DNA of 64,000 nt from Chitinophagaceae bacterium (GCA_004322015.1 SCQT01000252.1:1-64000), one strand, 5' to 3'; numbered from the stretch's first letter, positions 1-8,934 are shown. Numbers and translations: made by a program. The notes: generated by a model not told the origin, from the letters alone.

Positions 1-431
1 ATACGAAGTACAAATCCCGTTGCAATGATTAAAATATCTACGACGGAGATGTTTTTTAATCCGAAAGAATAGAAGACATTTAAAATAATATATCCCAGCA
101 GGACGGTGAAGAATTTCACTCCGCAAAACCAGCCGGTGAGTAAGCCTGCAATGAGGCACACGGACATCAGTAAAAAGGCCACAGGAACCGACACCTCGCC
201 CGATGCCAGCGAACGGTGACGTTTTACCGGATGAAGACGGTCTTTTTCCAGGTCCTTATAATCGTTCAGGATGTATATGCCGCTTGCTACCAGGCAGAAA
301 GCAACGAATCCAATAGCCGTCGTCCATAATTTGGTCAGGTTAAAAAGCTCCCCTGCAAAAAATAAGGGGACAAACAAAAACAGATTCTTTGCCCAATGAG
401 CTACCCGCAATAACATGATAATGCTCTTCAT
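1..431 (-). CDS. UbiA-family transferase, decaprenyl-phosphate phosphoribosyltransferase-like (partial, C-terminus outside window)
   Basis: The 143 visible codons encode the N-terminal part of a UbiA-superfamily membrane transferase. The start region has RVAHWAKNLFLFVPLFFAG. It is followed by the first Asp-rich site NDYKDLEKDRLHPVKR and then SGEV, the pattern of the decaprenyl-phosphate phosphoribosyltransferase branch (R..HW.KN, D..D...DR.HP.K). A later stretch YSFGLKNISVVDILI also fits that branch. In known members the enzyme moves phosphoribose from PRPP to a polyprenyl phosphate in the membrane. The start is the only ATG near the N-terminus. The gene is read in the same direction as the acetyltransferase and glycosyltransferase to its right, so a role in lipid-linked sugar or polysaccharide synthesis is inferred. 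The substrate cannot be told from sequence. Confidence 0.75.
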   Translation of the reverse strand, partial: MKSIIMLLRVAHWAKNLFLFVPLFFAGELFNLTKLWTTAIGFVAFCLVASGIYILNDYKDLEKDRLHPVKRHRSLASGEVSVPVAFLLMSVCLIAGLLTGWFCGVKFFTVLLGYIILNVFYSFGLKNISVVDILIIATGFVLR

Positions 432-478
432 GTATGTGAAAAAGCCCGTCAACCAAGACCTTCCATAAGCCTCTATTT

Positions 479-1093
479 TTACACTTTCTCCCACTGCTTT
501 GTATTAAAATTAAACTGCTTCAGCATGCGTGCAGGATTTCCTGCCGCTACACAGTAATCAGGTAAAGATCTGGTTACGACACTGCCTCCTGCCACTACCA
601 CATGTTTCCCAATGGTAACTCCTGCGGTGATGGTCACGTTAGCCCCAATCCAGCCATCATCACCAATGGTGATCTTCTCAAAAGAACAGGGTTGATCTTT
701 TACCGGCAGATTGACATCTTCGTAGCCATGATTAAGTCCCGAAATGACGACATGCTGAGCCAGGATGACATTATTGCCAATTTCCACGGGTCCGATGATG
801 ACATCGCCTATGCCGATAAAGCTGTTTTTCCCGATGATGACATCTCCCATGCCGTTGTTAATTACGGCATAATCTTCAATTACAGCGCCGGCTCCCAGTC
901 TGAACTGATGAAACGGCAATACATCTTTTCTGACGGTTGCGCGTATCACCGATCTCCTTCCGCGCCGGTGATAGAAAGGATTCAGGAACGACTTCACCCA
1001 CCATCTCGGACGGGCTTCCCCTTTCGGAATAAGCAGCCATAAGGCTTTCCGCTTGATGGAAGGATTATTTTTTATTTTAGTTGACAGACCCAT
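479..1093 (-). CDS. Hexapeptide-repeat (LbH) sugar O-acetyltransferase, WcaF-like
   Basis: A 204-aa left-handed beta-helix acyltransferase. Isoleucine-patch repeats run from about residue 75 to 175, for example VIIGKNSFIGIGDVIIGPV and GANVTITAGVTIG. The C-terminal signature AAGNPARMLK is typical of NodL/LacA/WcaF acetyltransferases. A His in GLNHGYED is a candidate catalytic base. Such enzymes transfer acetyl from acetyl-CoA to a sugar hydroxyl. The start overlaps the end of the upstream glycosyltransferase by 17 nt, so the two are probably cotranscribed and may act on one glycan. The N-terminal ~60 residues are basic and not part of the helix. The sugar acceptor is unknown. Confidence 0.85.
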   Translation of the reverse strand: MGLSTKIKNNPSIKRKALWLLIPKGEARPRWWVKSFLNPFYHRRGRRSVIRATVRKDVLPFHQFRLGAGAVIEDYAVINNGMGDVIIGKNSFIGIGDVIIGPVEIGNNVILAQHVVISGLNHGYEDVNLPVKDQPCSFEKITIGDDGWIGANVTITAGVTIGKHVVVAGGSVVTRSLPDYCVAAGNPARMLKQFNFNTKQWEKV

Positions 1094-2288
1094 TTTTCAA
1101 CAGCATGGTTTTTTCGATAGCCTGGTAAATATTTTCCAACACGTTTTTCCAACTATGGCTTTCGGCTAATGCCATACGTGCTTTCATCTTTTCTTCATCG
1201 TTTTCCCCGATTGCCTGCTCTATCAGGCTGATATAATCTCCTCCCTCCTCTGCCATATACACCGTTTCTTCAAAAGGTTTCATCCCGATGGTGCTGGTAG
1301 CCACCACCGGTTTTCCCAATGCCAGATATTCATCTATCTTCAGCGGATAATTACCTATAGTGATATCATTGATGACCTGCAGATTTAAACATACGTCCAT
1401 AGCCTGTATATATGCCGGTATTTCATTTATGTTTTTTCTGCCGCAAAAGATCACGTTACTCATCTGGTGCAGTTTGCTTTGCTTAAAAACAGCATCTTCG
1501 GGCCCCACTAAAACCATCGTCCATTCAGGTTTTTGTGCTGCGATCTTTAAAAAAGCCCCTTCATCCAGCCTGGCGGCAGTAAGCGCTCCCACATATCCCG
1601 TCACCGGTTTTTTCAATGAACGTAATGCTGCCGGGACAGGATACGCTTTATCCGGCTTAAACATATCCGTATCAATTCCCGATCCCACATTGTAGATATT
1701 GCCGTTATATGGTTTCAACAGGCTGATCAAATGATCCGAATGAGATACGACCAGGTCTGATTTCTTTGCCAGCCTGGGTTCTAAAGTCAAACCGTGCTTT
1801 CGCCAGTAATCCACGCCCAGGATATAATCCCGGTCATAATAGAGATATACTGCCGGATGCAATAATTCTTTTAAATAATAGCCGCGGAAAAGATCTTTAT
1901 CATTGATCAGGATATAATCCGAGAAATTTAGTTTCTTAACGGCAAGCAGGATGGAAGCTGCCAGCCGTTTATTATTGATCAGGTTAAACCAGGAAAATAT
2001 TTTGGTGCCGGGTATCCAGTTGACTGATTCCAATACCGTGCGGGGGTAATAATTCCACAGATTGCCGGCTATTTTTATAAGATCCTCCCCTTCCCCTTTC
2101 ATTACATTCAGGTGCTTTTCGAGGGCAGGATCCTCTTTCCTGGTCATTATGGTTTTCCTGTCTAATGGCGGATTGACATATAAAACCCTGTTCTGCTTTG
2201 CCAGCTCTTTAGCCACCTGTTTGGAGGTGCTGCTGAGCGGTGTGTACCATGGATTCAGGCTGATAATAATGAAATCCCTGTTTTTCAT
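1077..2288 (-). CDS. Glycosyltransferase family 4-like protein
   Basis: A 403-aa group 1 glycosyltransferase with a GT-B fold. The C-terminal half shows GYVGALTAARLDE, then PAYIQAMDVCLNLQ and DEYLALGKPVVAT, the GT4 region that binds the sugar nucleotide (E of the DEYLALG motif). The N-terminal half binds the acceptor and has SDLVVSHSDHL and NVGSGIDTDMF at the domain junction. An in-frame start exists at 2384, but the added 32 residues overlap the small gene to the right and do not look like a GT4 N-terminus. The ATG at 2288, which gives MKNRDFIIISLNPWYTP, is preferred. It lies in an operon with the acetyltransferase. Donor and acceptor are unknown. Confidence 0.85.
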   Translation of the reverse strand: MKNRDFIIISLNPWYTPLSSTSKQVAKELAKQNRVLYVNPPLDRKTIMTRKEDPALEKHLNVMKGEGEDLIKIAGNLWNYYPRTVLESVNWIPGTKIFSWFNLINNKRLAASILLAVKKLNFSDYILINDKDLFRGYYLKELLHPAVYLYYDRDYILGVDYWRKHGLTLEPRLAKKSDLVVSHSDHLISLLKPYNGNIYNVGSGIDTDMFKPDKAYPVPAALRSLKKPVTGYVGALTAARLDEGAFLKIAAQKPEWTMVLVGPEDAVFKQSKLHQMSNVIFCGRKNINEIPAYIQAMDVCLNLQVINDITIGNYPLKIDEYLALGKPVVATSTIGMKPFEETVYMAEEGGDYISLIEQAIGENDEEKMKARMALAESHSWKNVLENIYQAIEKTMLLKNGSVN

Positions 2289-2323
2289 TTGAATATAGTT
2301 CTTTTTGGAGGCCGTAAAATGGT

Positions 2324-2569
2324 TTATAGCTTTCCAAACCTGTTCACCCCTTTTTGCTCTGCCAGGGCTATCAATTCCCTGCAATAAGGATCACTGAATG
2401 AAAACCGCTCCTCCATGCCTTCGATCAGGCAACGGCTTACCCCTATGAATTTTGCAAGAAATGCCGGATGTCCGCGGTAAAAAACATATTTATTCTGATG
2501 ATCATCCTCGCAATAAAGCCATTTGGCAGATTCATCCTCTGTTTCTCTATAGGTAGTTATTTCTTGCAT
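2324..2569 (-). CDS. Small hypothetical protein (81 aa)
   Basis: I do not recognise a family. The 81-residue product is acidic at the N-terminus and rich in aromatic residues (WLYCEDDHQNKYVFYRG), with no signal peptide, membrane segment or repeat. It sits 35 nt upstream of the preferred glycosyltransferase start, in the same direction, and may be the first gene of that operon. A TAnnTTTG-type box on the minus strand lies about 50 nt upstream (2620-2627). Coding is supported by position, a promoter-like site and balanced composition only. Confidence 0.5.
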   Translation of the reverse strand: MQEITTYRETEDESAKWLYCEDDHQNKYVFYRGHPAFLAKFIGVSRCLIEGMEERFSFSDPYCRELIALAEQKGVNRFGKL

Positions 2570-2619
2570 GAAAGGCTGTTTTAAGCATTAAATATTTATT
2601 GCCTCATTTGTCTCATGCA

Positions 2620-2627
2620 CAAAAATA
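2620..2627 (-). promoter_or_regulatory. Candidate -7 box TATTTTTG upstream of the polysaccharide genes
   Basis: Read on the minus strand the site is TATTTTTG, matching the Bacteroidota -7 consensus TAnnTTTG. It lies 51 nt upstream of the start at 2569. No clear -33 TTTG was seen at the right spacing, so the call is tentative. Confidence 0.35.
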
Positions 2628-2695
2628 AGGAAGCCTCTTACCCTCCCGGTGGGAGTTTCGCCAGTATAATATAATTATTAGTAAACGTCCTGAGG

Positions 2696-3166
2696 TCAGG
2701 AAAGTAATTTTTGTCGAAGGAGGAATTCCAGCTTGTGGTTGACGTCCATTAATTTATCAGTCAGCTCGGTGTTTTCTTTTCTCAGGTGATATAATTCGTA
2801 AGCTTTCTCAATGTTTTCTTTGAGATCATTTTCGTCCCAGGGCTTGGAGAAATATTTATAAACTTGTCCTTTATTGATCGCATCTATCACGGCGTTAATA
2901 TCTGCATAACCGGTGAGCAGCATGCGGATCGGCTCGGGATGTAATTCGAGGATGGAGGCGAAAAAATCAATACCTGTCATGTCAGGCATGCGTTGATCCG
3001 AGATAATTATATGTATTTCGTTCTCGTCTAAGATCTTCTTCGCTTCAGCCACGGAGTCTGTGGTAAAGACCCGGTAAATGCGCCGGAAATTAGCTTTAAA
3101 TGCAGCCAGGTTATTGACTTCATCATCAATATATAAAACGTTGATTTTAACCTCGCTATCACTCAT
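2696..3166 (-). CDS. Response regulator, receiver domain only with coiled-coil tail
   Basis: A 156-aa protein with a CheY-like receiver over residues 8-125: acidic pair in YIDDEVNN, phospho-acceptor Asp57 in ISDQRMPD, the Thr of LLTGYAD, and the Lys of SKPWDEND. The last 30 residues (LRKENTELTDKLMDVNHKL) are predicted coiled coil, with no DNA-binding output domain. The receiver closely resembles the one at 7415 (shared YIDDEVNNL.AFKANFRR and KPWD), so the two proteins are paralogs and probably part of one relay. It is divergent from the ThiF/GNAT/kinase genes and has its own good promoter. Output is likely protein-protein contact. Confidence 0.9.
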   Translation of the reverse strand: MSDSEVKINVLYIDDEVNNLAAFKANFRRIYRVFTTDSVAEAKKILDENEIHIIISDQRMPDMTGIDFFASILELHPEPIRMLLTGYADINAVIDAINKGQVYKYFSKPWDENDLKENIEKAYELYHLRKENTELTDKLMDVNHKLEFLLRQKLLS

Positions 3167-3216
3167 ATACCTATATTGATCAAGCTTGTGAATGCATCCT
3201 GAATGTACGTATTATA

Positions 3217-3249
3217 CAAATGTACCATAGAATTTTACTATTCCCCAAA
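3217..3249 (-). promoter_or_regulatory. Bacteroidota-type promoter for the response regulator at 2696-3166
   Basis: On the minus strand TTTG (3249-3246) is followed after 21 nt by TACATTTG (3224-3217). This matches the TTTG / TAnnTTTG consensus of the Bacteroidota primary sigma factor at the expected spacing. It lies about 50 nt upstream of the start codon at 3166. Confidence 0.7.
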
Positions 3250-3377
3250 AAAAATTGAATAAAATGTACCACACCTCGAAAAATGTTCTAAATTAGTGGA
3301 AAAATAGGGGAAAAAAGCAGGTCTGGAGCCAACCTCAACAGAGATTATCGGACATTATCAAAAAACAGTTAATTATA

Positions 3378-4436
3378 ATGATACAACCGTACGCGTACAG
3401 GATTTCCTCGCCTCATGATGCTGACTCGTTTCACAATTTATTGAAGGACAAGCCGTATATTCAGGTTTTTGACCGGATATGGCAACAATTGGCGGAATTA
3501 ATAAAAATTAATCATCCGGGTGAGAAATTTTCGGAGAGCGGCCTAAAAGAAGCCGTGAAGGATCATTTGGACGGCAGTGACATGCGGGATTACGGAGTAT
3601 GGGTGTACTACCCCTGGAATGAAAAAATGGTGCATCTGTTAGATGAAGCAGAGTTTTCCGCGCTGCGGACAAACAGGAATCTGTACAAAATCACCCCGGA
3701 GGAAAGGGCAGTTTTATCCACCAGAAAAATAGGCGTTATCGGATTGTCCGTGGGGCAGTCAGTAGCCCTGATATTAGCTATGGAACGGACTTTTGGAGAA
3801 TTACGCATAGCCGATTTTGATACGCTGGATCTGAGTAATATGAACCGGATCAGGACAGGTGTACACAATCTCGGACTTCCTAAAACCGAGATCGTGGCGC
3901 GCGAAATAGCCGAAATAGATCCCTTTTTGAAAGTGACCTGCTTTCCCGAAGGAATTACCGGCGATAATATAGATGATTTTTTGCAGGGGTCCGGCAACCT
4001 GGACATGTTGATAGATGAATGTGACAGCTTACCTGTAAAAATACTTTGCCGGCGCAAGGCGCGCGCCTTGCAAATCCCCGTATTGATGGATACCAGCGAC
4101 CGGGGAATGATAGATATTGAACGGTTTGATGAAGAGCCTGAGCGCCCTTTATTTCATGGCATAATCCCCGAAGAGGAGTTTGATGAAAAAAACTTGCAGA
4201 ATCCTGATTTACGGGTACATTTGTCGCTGCAAATTGCAGGCGCAGCCACTATATCTGAAAGAATGAAGCGGTCACTCCCCCAAATCGGTAAAACTATTTC
4301 CACCTGGCCTCAACTGGCTTCCGCTGTATCACTGGGCGGGGCGGCAGTGGCTGAAATCAGCAGAAAGATTTTATCGGGAGAAAAGGTGCCATCGGGAAGA
4401 TATTACATAGATGTGGATGAAATAGTTAAACGTTAG
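3378..4436 (+). CDS. ThiF-family E1-like adenylating protein
   Basis: A 352-aa protein with an E1-like ThiF fold from about residue 115: nucleotide-binding loop GVIGLSVGQSVA (in place of the common GxGGxGS), then ADFDTLDLSNMNRIR, the D..D.sN.nR motif that contacts ATP, and LIDECDSLPVK. The N-terminal ~110 residues are an extra domain with no clear match (GVWVYYPW). No CxxC zinc pair and no obvious catalytic Cys of ubiquitin-type E1s are seen. ThiF relatives adenylate the carboxyl end of a small protein or peptide; here no carrier protein is encoded nearby. The gene is 11 nt upstream of the GNAT-like gene and heads an apparent operon with a sensor kinase. Substrate unknown; it resembles Rv1355c-type ThiF proteins. 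Confidence 0.8.
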   Translation: MIQPYAYRISSPHDADSFHNLLKDKPYIQVFDRIWQQLAELIKINHPGEKFSESGLKEAVKDHLDGSDMRDYGVWVYYPWNEKMVHLLDEAEFSALRTNRNLYKITPEERAVLSTRKIGVIGLSVGQSVALILAMERTFGELRIADFDTLDLSNMNRIRTGVHNLGLPKTEIVAREIAEIDPFLKVTCFPEGITGDNIDDFLQGSGNLDMLIDECDSLPVKILCRRKARALQIPVLMDTSDRGMIDIERFDEEPERPLFHGIIPEEEFDEKNLQNPDLRVHLSLQIAGAATISERMKRSLPQIGKTISTWPQLASAVSLGGAAVAEISRKILSGEKVPSGRYYIDVDEIVKR

Positions 4437-4447
4437 CTCTTAAGAAT

Positions 4448-5203
4448 ATGGAGAATCTTCTGAAGCGGGTAAATGTAAGAGTATTCAGGGCGGATAAAAA
4501 CAGGGAAGATTGTCGGCGTTTTGTGGAAGGTCACCATAAGGTATTGGAGTCCTATGGGGTTACTCAGGTGACGTCGGCTAACGTGGAATGGATGAACGAA
4601 CCATACAGCTATGTTATTCTGGTGGAAGATGCAGAGGAATACCGGGCGCTTGGAGGTGCGCGACTGCAAATGTATAGCGGAACTATTCCGCTCCCTATAG
4701 AAACTGCAGTTAGTAAATTGGATGAACGAATTTATGACGTCACTCGTCAGAAAGCATTAAATCGTACGGGTGAGTTCTGTGGGGCATGGAACTCCAAGGA
4801 AGTGGCCGGTTACGGAATCGGAAGCATTATTCTCGGCAGGGTTTGCGTAAGCATCGCCGAAAGATTAAAAATGGGGTCTTTGTTTGCATTGGCTTCTCCT
4901 GCCAGTTTAAAATTATGTCAAGGGGTAGGATTTCAGGTGATCAGGACTTTAGGAATAAACGGAATTTTTTATTACCCTAAAGAAGATCTGATTGCAACTG
5001 CTCTTCTTATTGATAACTTATCGGAATTACCGGGAGCAAAGGAAGAGGAAAGAGAAAAAATCATAAACTTTAGAAGAAATCCTGTGCAAACAATGTGCGA
5101 AACAGGATTAAGAGGAACAGTGGAAGCAAATTATAATTTAATTATTTCAGACGAGGATATTATCAGATTGCCAACGGAATCTTTACAAGTGAGTGATGTA
5201 TGA
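4448..5203 (+). CDS. GNAT-fold acyltransferase, FeeM/LuxI-like N-acyl synthase candidate
   Basis: A 251-aa protein. The region of residues 50-180 reads like a GNAT-fold N-acyl transferase of the autoinducer-synthase/FeeM group: GGARLQ (69-74), GEFCGAW followed by GYGIG (108-125), ALASPASLKL..VGF (148-162) and FYYPKED (174-180). The order RL..., E...W, then a long helix and a SP..L....GF strand is what these acyl-amino-acid or acyl-homoserine-lactone synthases show. I infer an acyl transfer to an amine; donor and acceptor are unknown. It sits between the ThiF gene (11 nt gap) and the sensor kinase (4-nt ATGA overlap), so translation is probably coupled. A plain GNAT acetyltransferase remains possible. 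Confidence 0.65.
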   Translation: MENLLKRVNVRVFRADKNREDCRRFVEGHHKVLESYGVTQVTSANVEWMNEPYSYVILVEDAEEYRALGGARLQMYSGTIPLPIETAVSKLDERIYDVTRQKALNRTGEFCGAWNSKEVAGYGIGSIILGRVCVSIAERLKMGSLFALASPASLKLCQGVGFQVIRTLGINGIFYYPKEDLIATALLIDNLSELPGAKEEEREKIINFRRNPVQTMCETGLRGTVEANYNLIISDEDIIRLPTESLQVSDV

Positions 5204-7395
5204 AATTTTTTTTTCTGATACAATTATTGTTGCTACCCTTACTGGCTTTTTCGTCGAGTGATACTACCTATATAACTAATAAGAGAAGTGTTCTGCTGAG
5301 AGGTAGTGAGATTACAGTTTTCAAGGATCGCACCGGTAGGCTCTCTTTTAATAAGATCGAAACAATAGATGCTTTTTCTACTGCCTCCCGGTCTATACCT
5401 AATTTGGGAATATCCAAAGGATCTGTTTGGATAAAATTTACTCTGTATAATGAATCGAATGATGACCATCTTTTGATCAACCTCAAAAAGCCTAATCTTA
5501 ATTATGTAAGACTATATTATCCTATTGACAACCGCGGAAATTATTCTTACCTTGATGCAGGGAATTTAGCATCTCCTTCGATGCATGAATTGAATGATCC
5601 CAATAATATTTTTTATGTGCCAATTGCACCTTACTCCTCGGCCACTATTTATATGCGTGTTCAAAGTATAGGCCAAATAGTTTTACCGGTGATAGTAGGA
5701 ACCGGTGATAGTATTATCGAGGATATTAATGTGGACAGACTGGTTTTCGGTATTTATATTGGGATCATTCTCATCATGCTTTTTTATAATTTCTTCATCT
5801 ATTTTACCGTTCGCGACAAGACCTATTTATATTATATTGCATATATCTTCTTCATCGGGTTTGCACAATTTATTTTGGAGGGTTATGGATACCAACTCTT
5901 ATGGGGTGGGATGACCTATATCACATTGCAAAGTGTCAATTGGTCCGGAGCGCTATCAGGAATCGCTACCGCTGTATTTCTTCGTGTCTTTCTGCAAACC
6001 AAAAAACAAATGCCCCTTTTTGATAAAGTACTAATAGGCTTTATTCTATTATATGTCGCGACCCTGCTTCTTACACTATTTGGATTGTATAATACGAGCT
6101 ATACTTTAATTGATATCATTGCTTTCGTAGGGAGTTTTGCTTTCTTAGGAGCCGGAATCAAATTATCGTTCGATCGTTTCAGACCTGCAAAATTTTTCAT
6201 GATAGCCTGGTCCTTTTTTATAGCCAGCATCATTTTATATGTAATTAAAGATTTCGGTGTAATTCCCTATAACTTCTTTACCAATAATATTCTTTTGATC
6301 GGATCTTCTATAGAGATCGCATTGCTTTCTTTTGCATTGGCAGATACCATCAATCAGTATAAAAAAGAAAAAGAGAGTTCACAAGTCCAGGCCATTAAAG
6401 CTTTGAAGGAAAAGGAGGAATTTGCGAGCCAGCAAAATGTGATCCTCGAAAAGAAGGTAAATGAACGGACGGATCAGTTGCGACAAACCAATAATAATCT
6501 TGAATTGACGCTAAGGCAACTGCAGGAGAGCCAGAGCCAGTTGGTGGACGCCGAAAAGATGGCTTCCTTAGGTCAGCTCACCGCAGGCATTGCTCATGAG
6601 ATCAACAATCCTATCAATTTTGTTAAGTCTAATGTGAAGCCGCTTCAAATGGATATTGATGACATCAAGGATCTGATCAAACGATATGAAGAGGTACATG
6701 CGGGTAATTTTGACGAAAAGATCCGGGAGATCAATGCATTCAGAGAAGAAATTGACTTTGAGTATGTCATGGAAGAAATCAGAGCGCTGCTTTCGGGAAT
6801 CGAAGACGGAGCTACCAGGACAGCAGAGATCGTTAAAGGTTTGCGCAATTTCAGCAGATTAGATGAAAGCGACCTCAAAGAAGCTGATCTCCAAAATGGC
6901 CTGGACACCACTTTAATGCTCTTAAATCATACTATTCCGAAGAACTTTTCAGTGATTAAAAATTATCAGAATATCCCGAAAATCGAATGTTATCCCGGTA
7001 AACTGAACCAGGTATTTATGAATATTCTCACTAATTCCATTCAGGCGCTCATATCCGATGATGAAGGGAAAGAGAAAAAGATCATCCTTACTACAGAAAG
7101 GCTGAATGAAAATGTGACCATCCGTATTGCAGATACGGGGCCGGGTATTCCGAAAGAGGTGCAGGACAAAATATTTGAACCTTTTTTCACTACTAAAGAG
7201 GTAGGAGAGGGGACGGGATTGGGACTTTCCATTGTGTACAGCATCATTGAGAAGCATCATGGAAAAATCACTGTTCATTCTGAAGAGAAACAGGGAACAG
7301 AATTTGTTATAACTTTACCTTTGCAACAAAGCGAATTTTTGAAGACAAACGCTGCGGCTGCCACATCAATTTCAGATGAATCATTGAACCGTTAA
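5200..7395 (+). CDS. Sensor histidine kinase with 7TMR-DISM sensor
   Basis: A 731-aa membrane kinase. Residues 1-20 are a signal peptide. Residues ~25-160 form a periplasmic 7TMR-DISMED2-type beta domain ([17 protein letters not shown] is typical). Seven transmembrane helices follow at ~180-385, then a coiled coil (~390-455). The HisKA H-box has phospho-acceptor His466 in GIAHEINNP. The ATPase domain has the N-box [11 protein letters not shown]1 DTGPGIP and G2 [16 protein letters not shown]2 domains are jelly-roll folds thought to bind carbohydrates or other small ligands. The start codon overlaps the GNAT-like gene by 4 nt, which ties the sensor to the enzyme pair. No receiver is fused; the two downstream receiver proteins are the likely partners. 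Confidence 0.93.
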   Translation: MKFFFLIQLLLLPLLAFSSSDTTYITNKRSVLLRGSEITVFKDRTGRLSFNKIETIDAFSTASRSIPNLGISKGSVWIKFTLYNESNDDHLLINLKKPNLNYVRLYYPIDNRGNYSYLDAGNLASPSMHELNDPNNIFYVPIAPYSSATIYMRVQSIGQIVLPVIVGTGDSIIEDINVDRLVFGIYIGIILIMLFYNFFIYFTVRDKTYLYYIAYIFFIGFAQFILEGYGYQLLWGGMTYITLQSVNWSGALSGIATAVFLRVFLQTKKQMPLFDKVLIGFILLYVATLLLTLFGLYNTSYTLIDIIAFVGSFAFLGAGIKLSFDRFRPAKFFMIAWSFFIASIILYVIKDFGVIPYNFFTNNILLIGSSIEIALLSFALADTINQYKKEKESSQVQAIKALKEKEEFASQQNVILEKKVNERTDQLRQTNNNLELTLRQLQESQSQLVDAEKMASLGQLTAGIAHEINNPINFVKSNVKPLQMDIDDIKDLIKRYEEVHAGNFDEKIREINAFREEIDFEYVMEEIRALLSGIEDGATRTAEIVKGLRNFSRLDESDLKEADLQNGLDTTLMLLNHTIPKNFSVIKNYQNIPKIECYPGKLNQVFMNILTNSIQALISDDEGKEKKIILTTERLNENVTIRIADTGPGIPKEVQDKIFEPFFTTKEVGEGTGLGLSIVYSIIEKHHGKITVHSEEKQGTEFVITLPLQQSEFLKTNAAAATSISDESLNR

Positions 7396-7414
7396 TCTAA
7401 ATCTTCCAAATACT

Positions 7415-8509
7415 ATGGCTGAGGAGAAGATTCGTATCTTATACATAGATGACGAAGTGAATAATTTGCATGCATTTAAAGCCAACTTCAGGCGCAAATA
7501 TGAGATTTATACAGCCTCGAATACTTTAGAAGCGAGGAAAACGCTGCAAAGCATTCCTCTCCACATCATTATTGCAGATCAGCGGATGCCCGGCGCCACA
7601 GGAGTGGAATTCTTTAATTCGATCAAAGAAAACTATCCGGATCCCATACGTATTTTACTGACGGGGTTTACTGATGCGGAGGCTTTGGTGGACGCCATCA
7701 ACAAAGGCCAGATTTACCGGTTTATCCGCAAACCCTGGGATGATTTTGATCTGCAAAATACCATCAGCAATGCTTACGAAATATTTAATACCAGGAAAGA
7801 GCTGGACAGAAAGATGGACGAACTGGAGAAAGCGAATGACGAATTGAGTCGTTTTATTTACAGCGCCTCCCATGATCTCCGTTCTCCCCTGATGTCTGTC
7901 CTGGGCATTATTAACCTTTCCAAGTTAGATCATTCCATTACAGACCCCAATGGGTATGTTGCCATGATAGAAACCAGCGTCCTGAAGCTCGACAGGTTTG
8001 TGCAAAAGATCATTGAATATTATAAGAACACCCGGATGCAGGTAGAATATGAGCCTATTGATTTTAAAGTGCTGATCCAGGAAAGCGTGGAATCAGCCAA
8101 ACTTCAGAACAGCGCCATCCATTTTGAGACTGATGTGGAACAAAATACTGATTTTTACGGGGATGCATTCCGGATCAACCTGGTATTAAATAACCTGATC
8201 TCCAATGCAATGAAATATCAGAAGCCGGAAAGCGAGCATCAGATGGTAAAGCTTAAAGTGGTTGTTAATTCTTATAAGGCGGTGATACACATTGAAGATA
8301 ACGGTATAGGGATTTTAAGTGAACACCTGAATAACGTGTTCAAGATGTTTTTTCGTTCCAGGACTAACAATATGCCGGGAAGCGGTATCGGATTATACAT
8401 AGTAAAAGAAGCCCTGAACCGTATCGGAGGGGATATTTCAGTCAACTCCATCTTTGAAAAAGGAACCACTTTTGTCATTACAATACCCAGCCAACATGCC
8501 ACAAGATAG
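7415..8509 (+). CDS. Receiver-histidine kinase hybrid (cytoplasmic)
   Basis: A 364-aa soluble protein with reversed hybrid order: receiver at residues 6-125 (IDDEVNN, Asp55 in IADQRMPG, LLTGFTD, RKPWDD), a short coiled coil, HisKA with His153 in SASHDLRSP, and a HATPase domain (NNLISNAMKY, EDNGIGI, GSGIGLYIV). It starts 19 nt after the sensor kinase. Its receiver is very close to that of the protein at 2696-3166. A plausible flow is sensor kinase to this receiver, with its own kinase domain then charging the receiver at 8496. The partner order is inference. Confidence 0.92.
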   Translation: MAEEKIRILYIDDEVNNLHAFKANFRRKYEIYTASNTLEARKTLQSIPLHIIIADQRMPGATGVEFFNSIKENYPDPIRILLTGFTDAEALVDAINKGQIYRFIRKPWDDFDLQNTISNAYEIFNTRKELDRKMDELEKANDELSRFIYSASHDLRSPLMSVLGIINLSKLDHSITDPNGYVAMIETSVLKLDRFVQKIIEYYKNTRMQVEYEPIDFKVLIQESVESAKLQNSAIHFETDVEQNTDFYGDAFRINLVLNNLISNAMKYQKPESEHQMVKLKVVVNSYKAVIHIEDNGIGILSEHLNNVFKMFFRSRTNNMPGSGIGLYIVKEALNRIGGDISVNSIFEKGTTFVITIPSQHATR

Positions 8510-8918
8510 CCAAAAGCTTTTTTTTATCCTGGTGGACGATAATGATATTGATTTGTTTTTCCATGAAAAGCTGCTCAGGATCAAAAAAATAGCCGATCAT
8601 ATCACTCCTTTTTTAAGAGCTGCTGACGCCCTGGATTACCTGGAGCGTTTTCAGGATCATCCGGAGGAGTACCGGGAAACGGTGATATTGCTGGATATTC
8701 AGATGCCGCAGATAGACGGATTCGGATTTTTAGAGGAATTTGAAAAAATGCCTGAGGAGGTGCTGTCGAAGACCCGGATCTTTTTGGTTTCTTCTTCTCT
8801 GGATCATGGTGATTTGAGTCGCGGTCATGCACATCATTTGGTAAGCGGTATTTTGAAAAAGCCGCTGAATGCCGATGAACTGATCAAAGCGCTTGAAAAT
8901 ACGGCGGCGGGAGGATAG
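8496..8918 (+). CDS. Single-domain response regulator
   Basis: A 140-aa receiver of the Rcp1/CheY-like branch common next to phytochrome-type kinases: FILVDDNDIDLFFHEKLL, phospho-acceptor Asp67 in LLDIQMPQIDG, SSS in place of the Thr, and the conserved Lys in LKKPLNADEL. An in-frame ORF extends upstream to 8454, but the ATG at 8496 matches the family N-terminus and overlaps the previous gene by only 14 nt, which suggests translational coupling. There is no output domain. It is the last gene of the signalling operon. Confidence 0.88.
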   Translation: MPQDSQKLFFILVDDNDIDLFFHEKLLRIKKIADHITPFLRAADALDYLERFQDHPEEYRETVILLDIQMPQIDGFGFLEEFEKMPEEVLSKTRIFLVSSSLDHGDLSRGHAHHLVSGILKKPLNADELIKALENTAAGG

Positions 8919-8934
8919 CTATTGTTTCAAACAT

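Noticed and set aside
602-1042. 146-aa plus-strand ORF inside the acetyltransferase gene
   Set aside because: It is a mirror frame of a clear hexapeptide acetyltransferase; the residues make no domain.
2641-2660. CTCCC-GGT-GGGAG as a terminator of the response regulator gene
   Set aside because: The stem is short and has no T tract in either direction, so I did not list it as a terminator.
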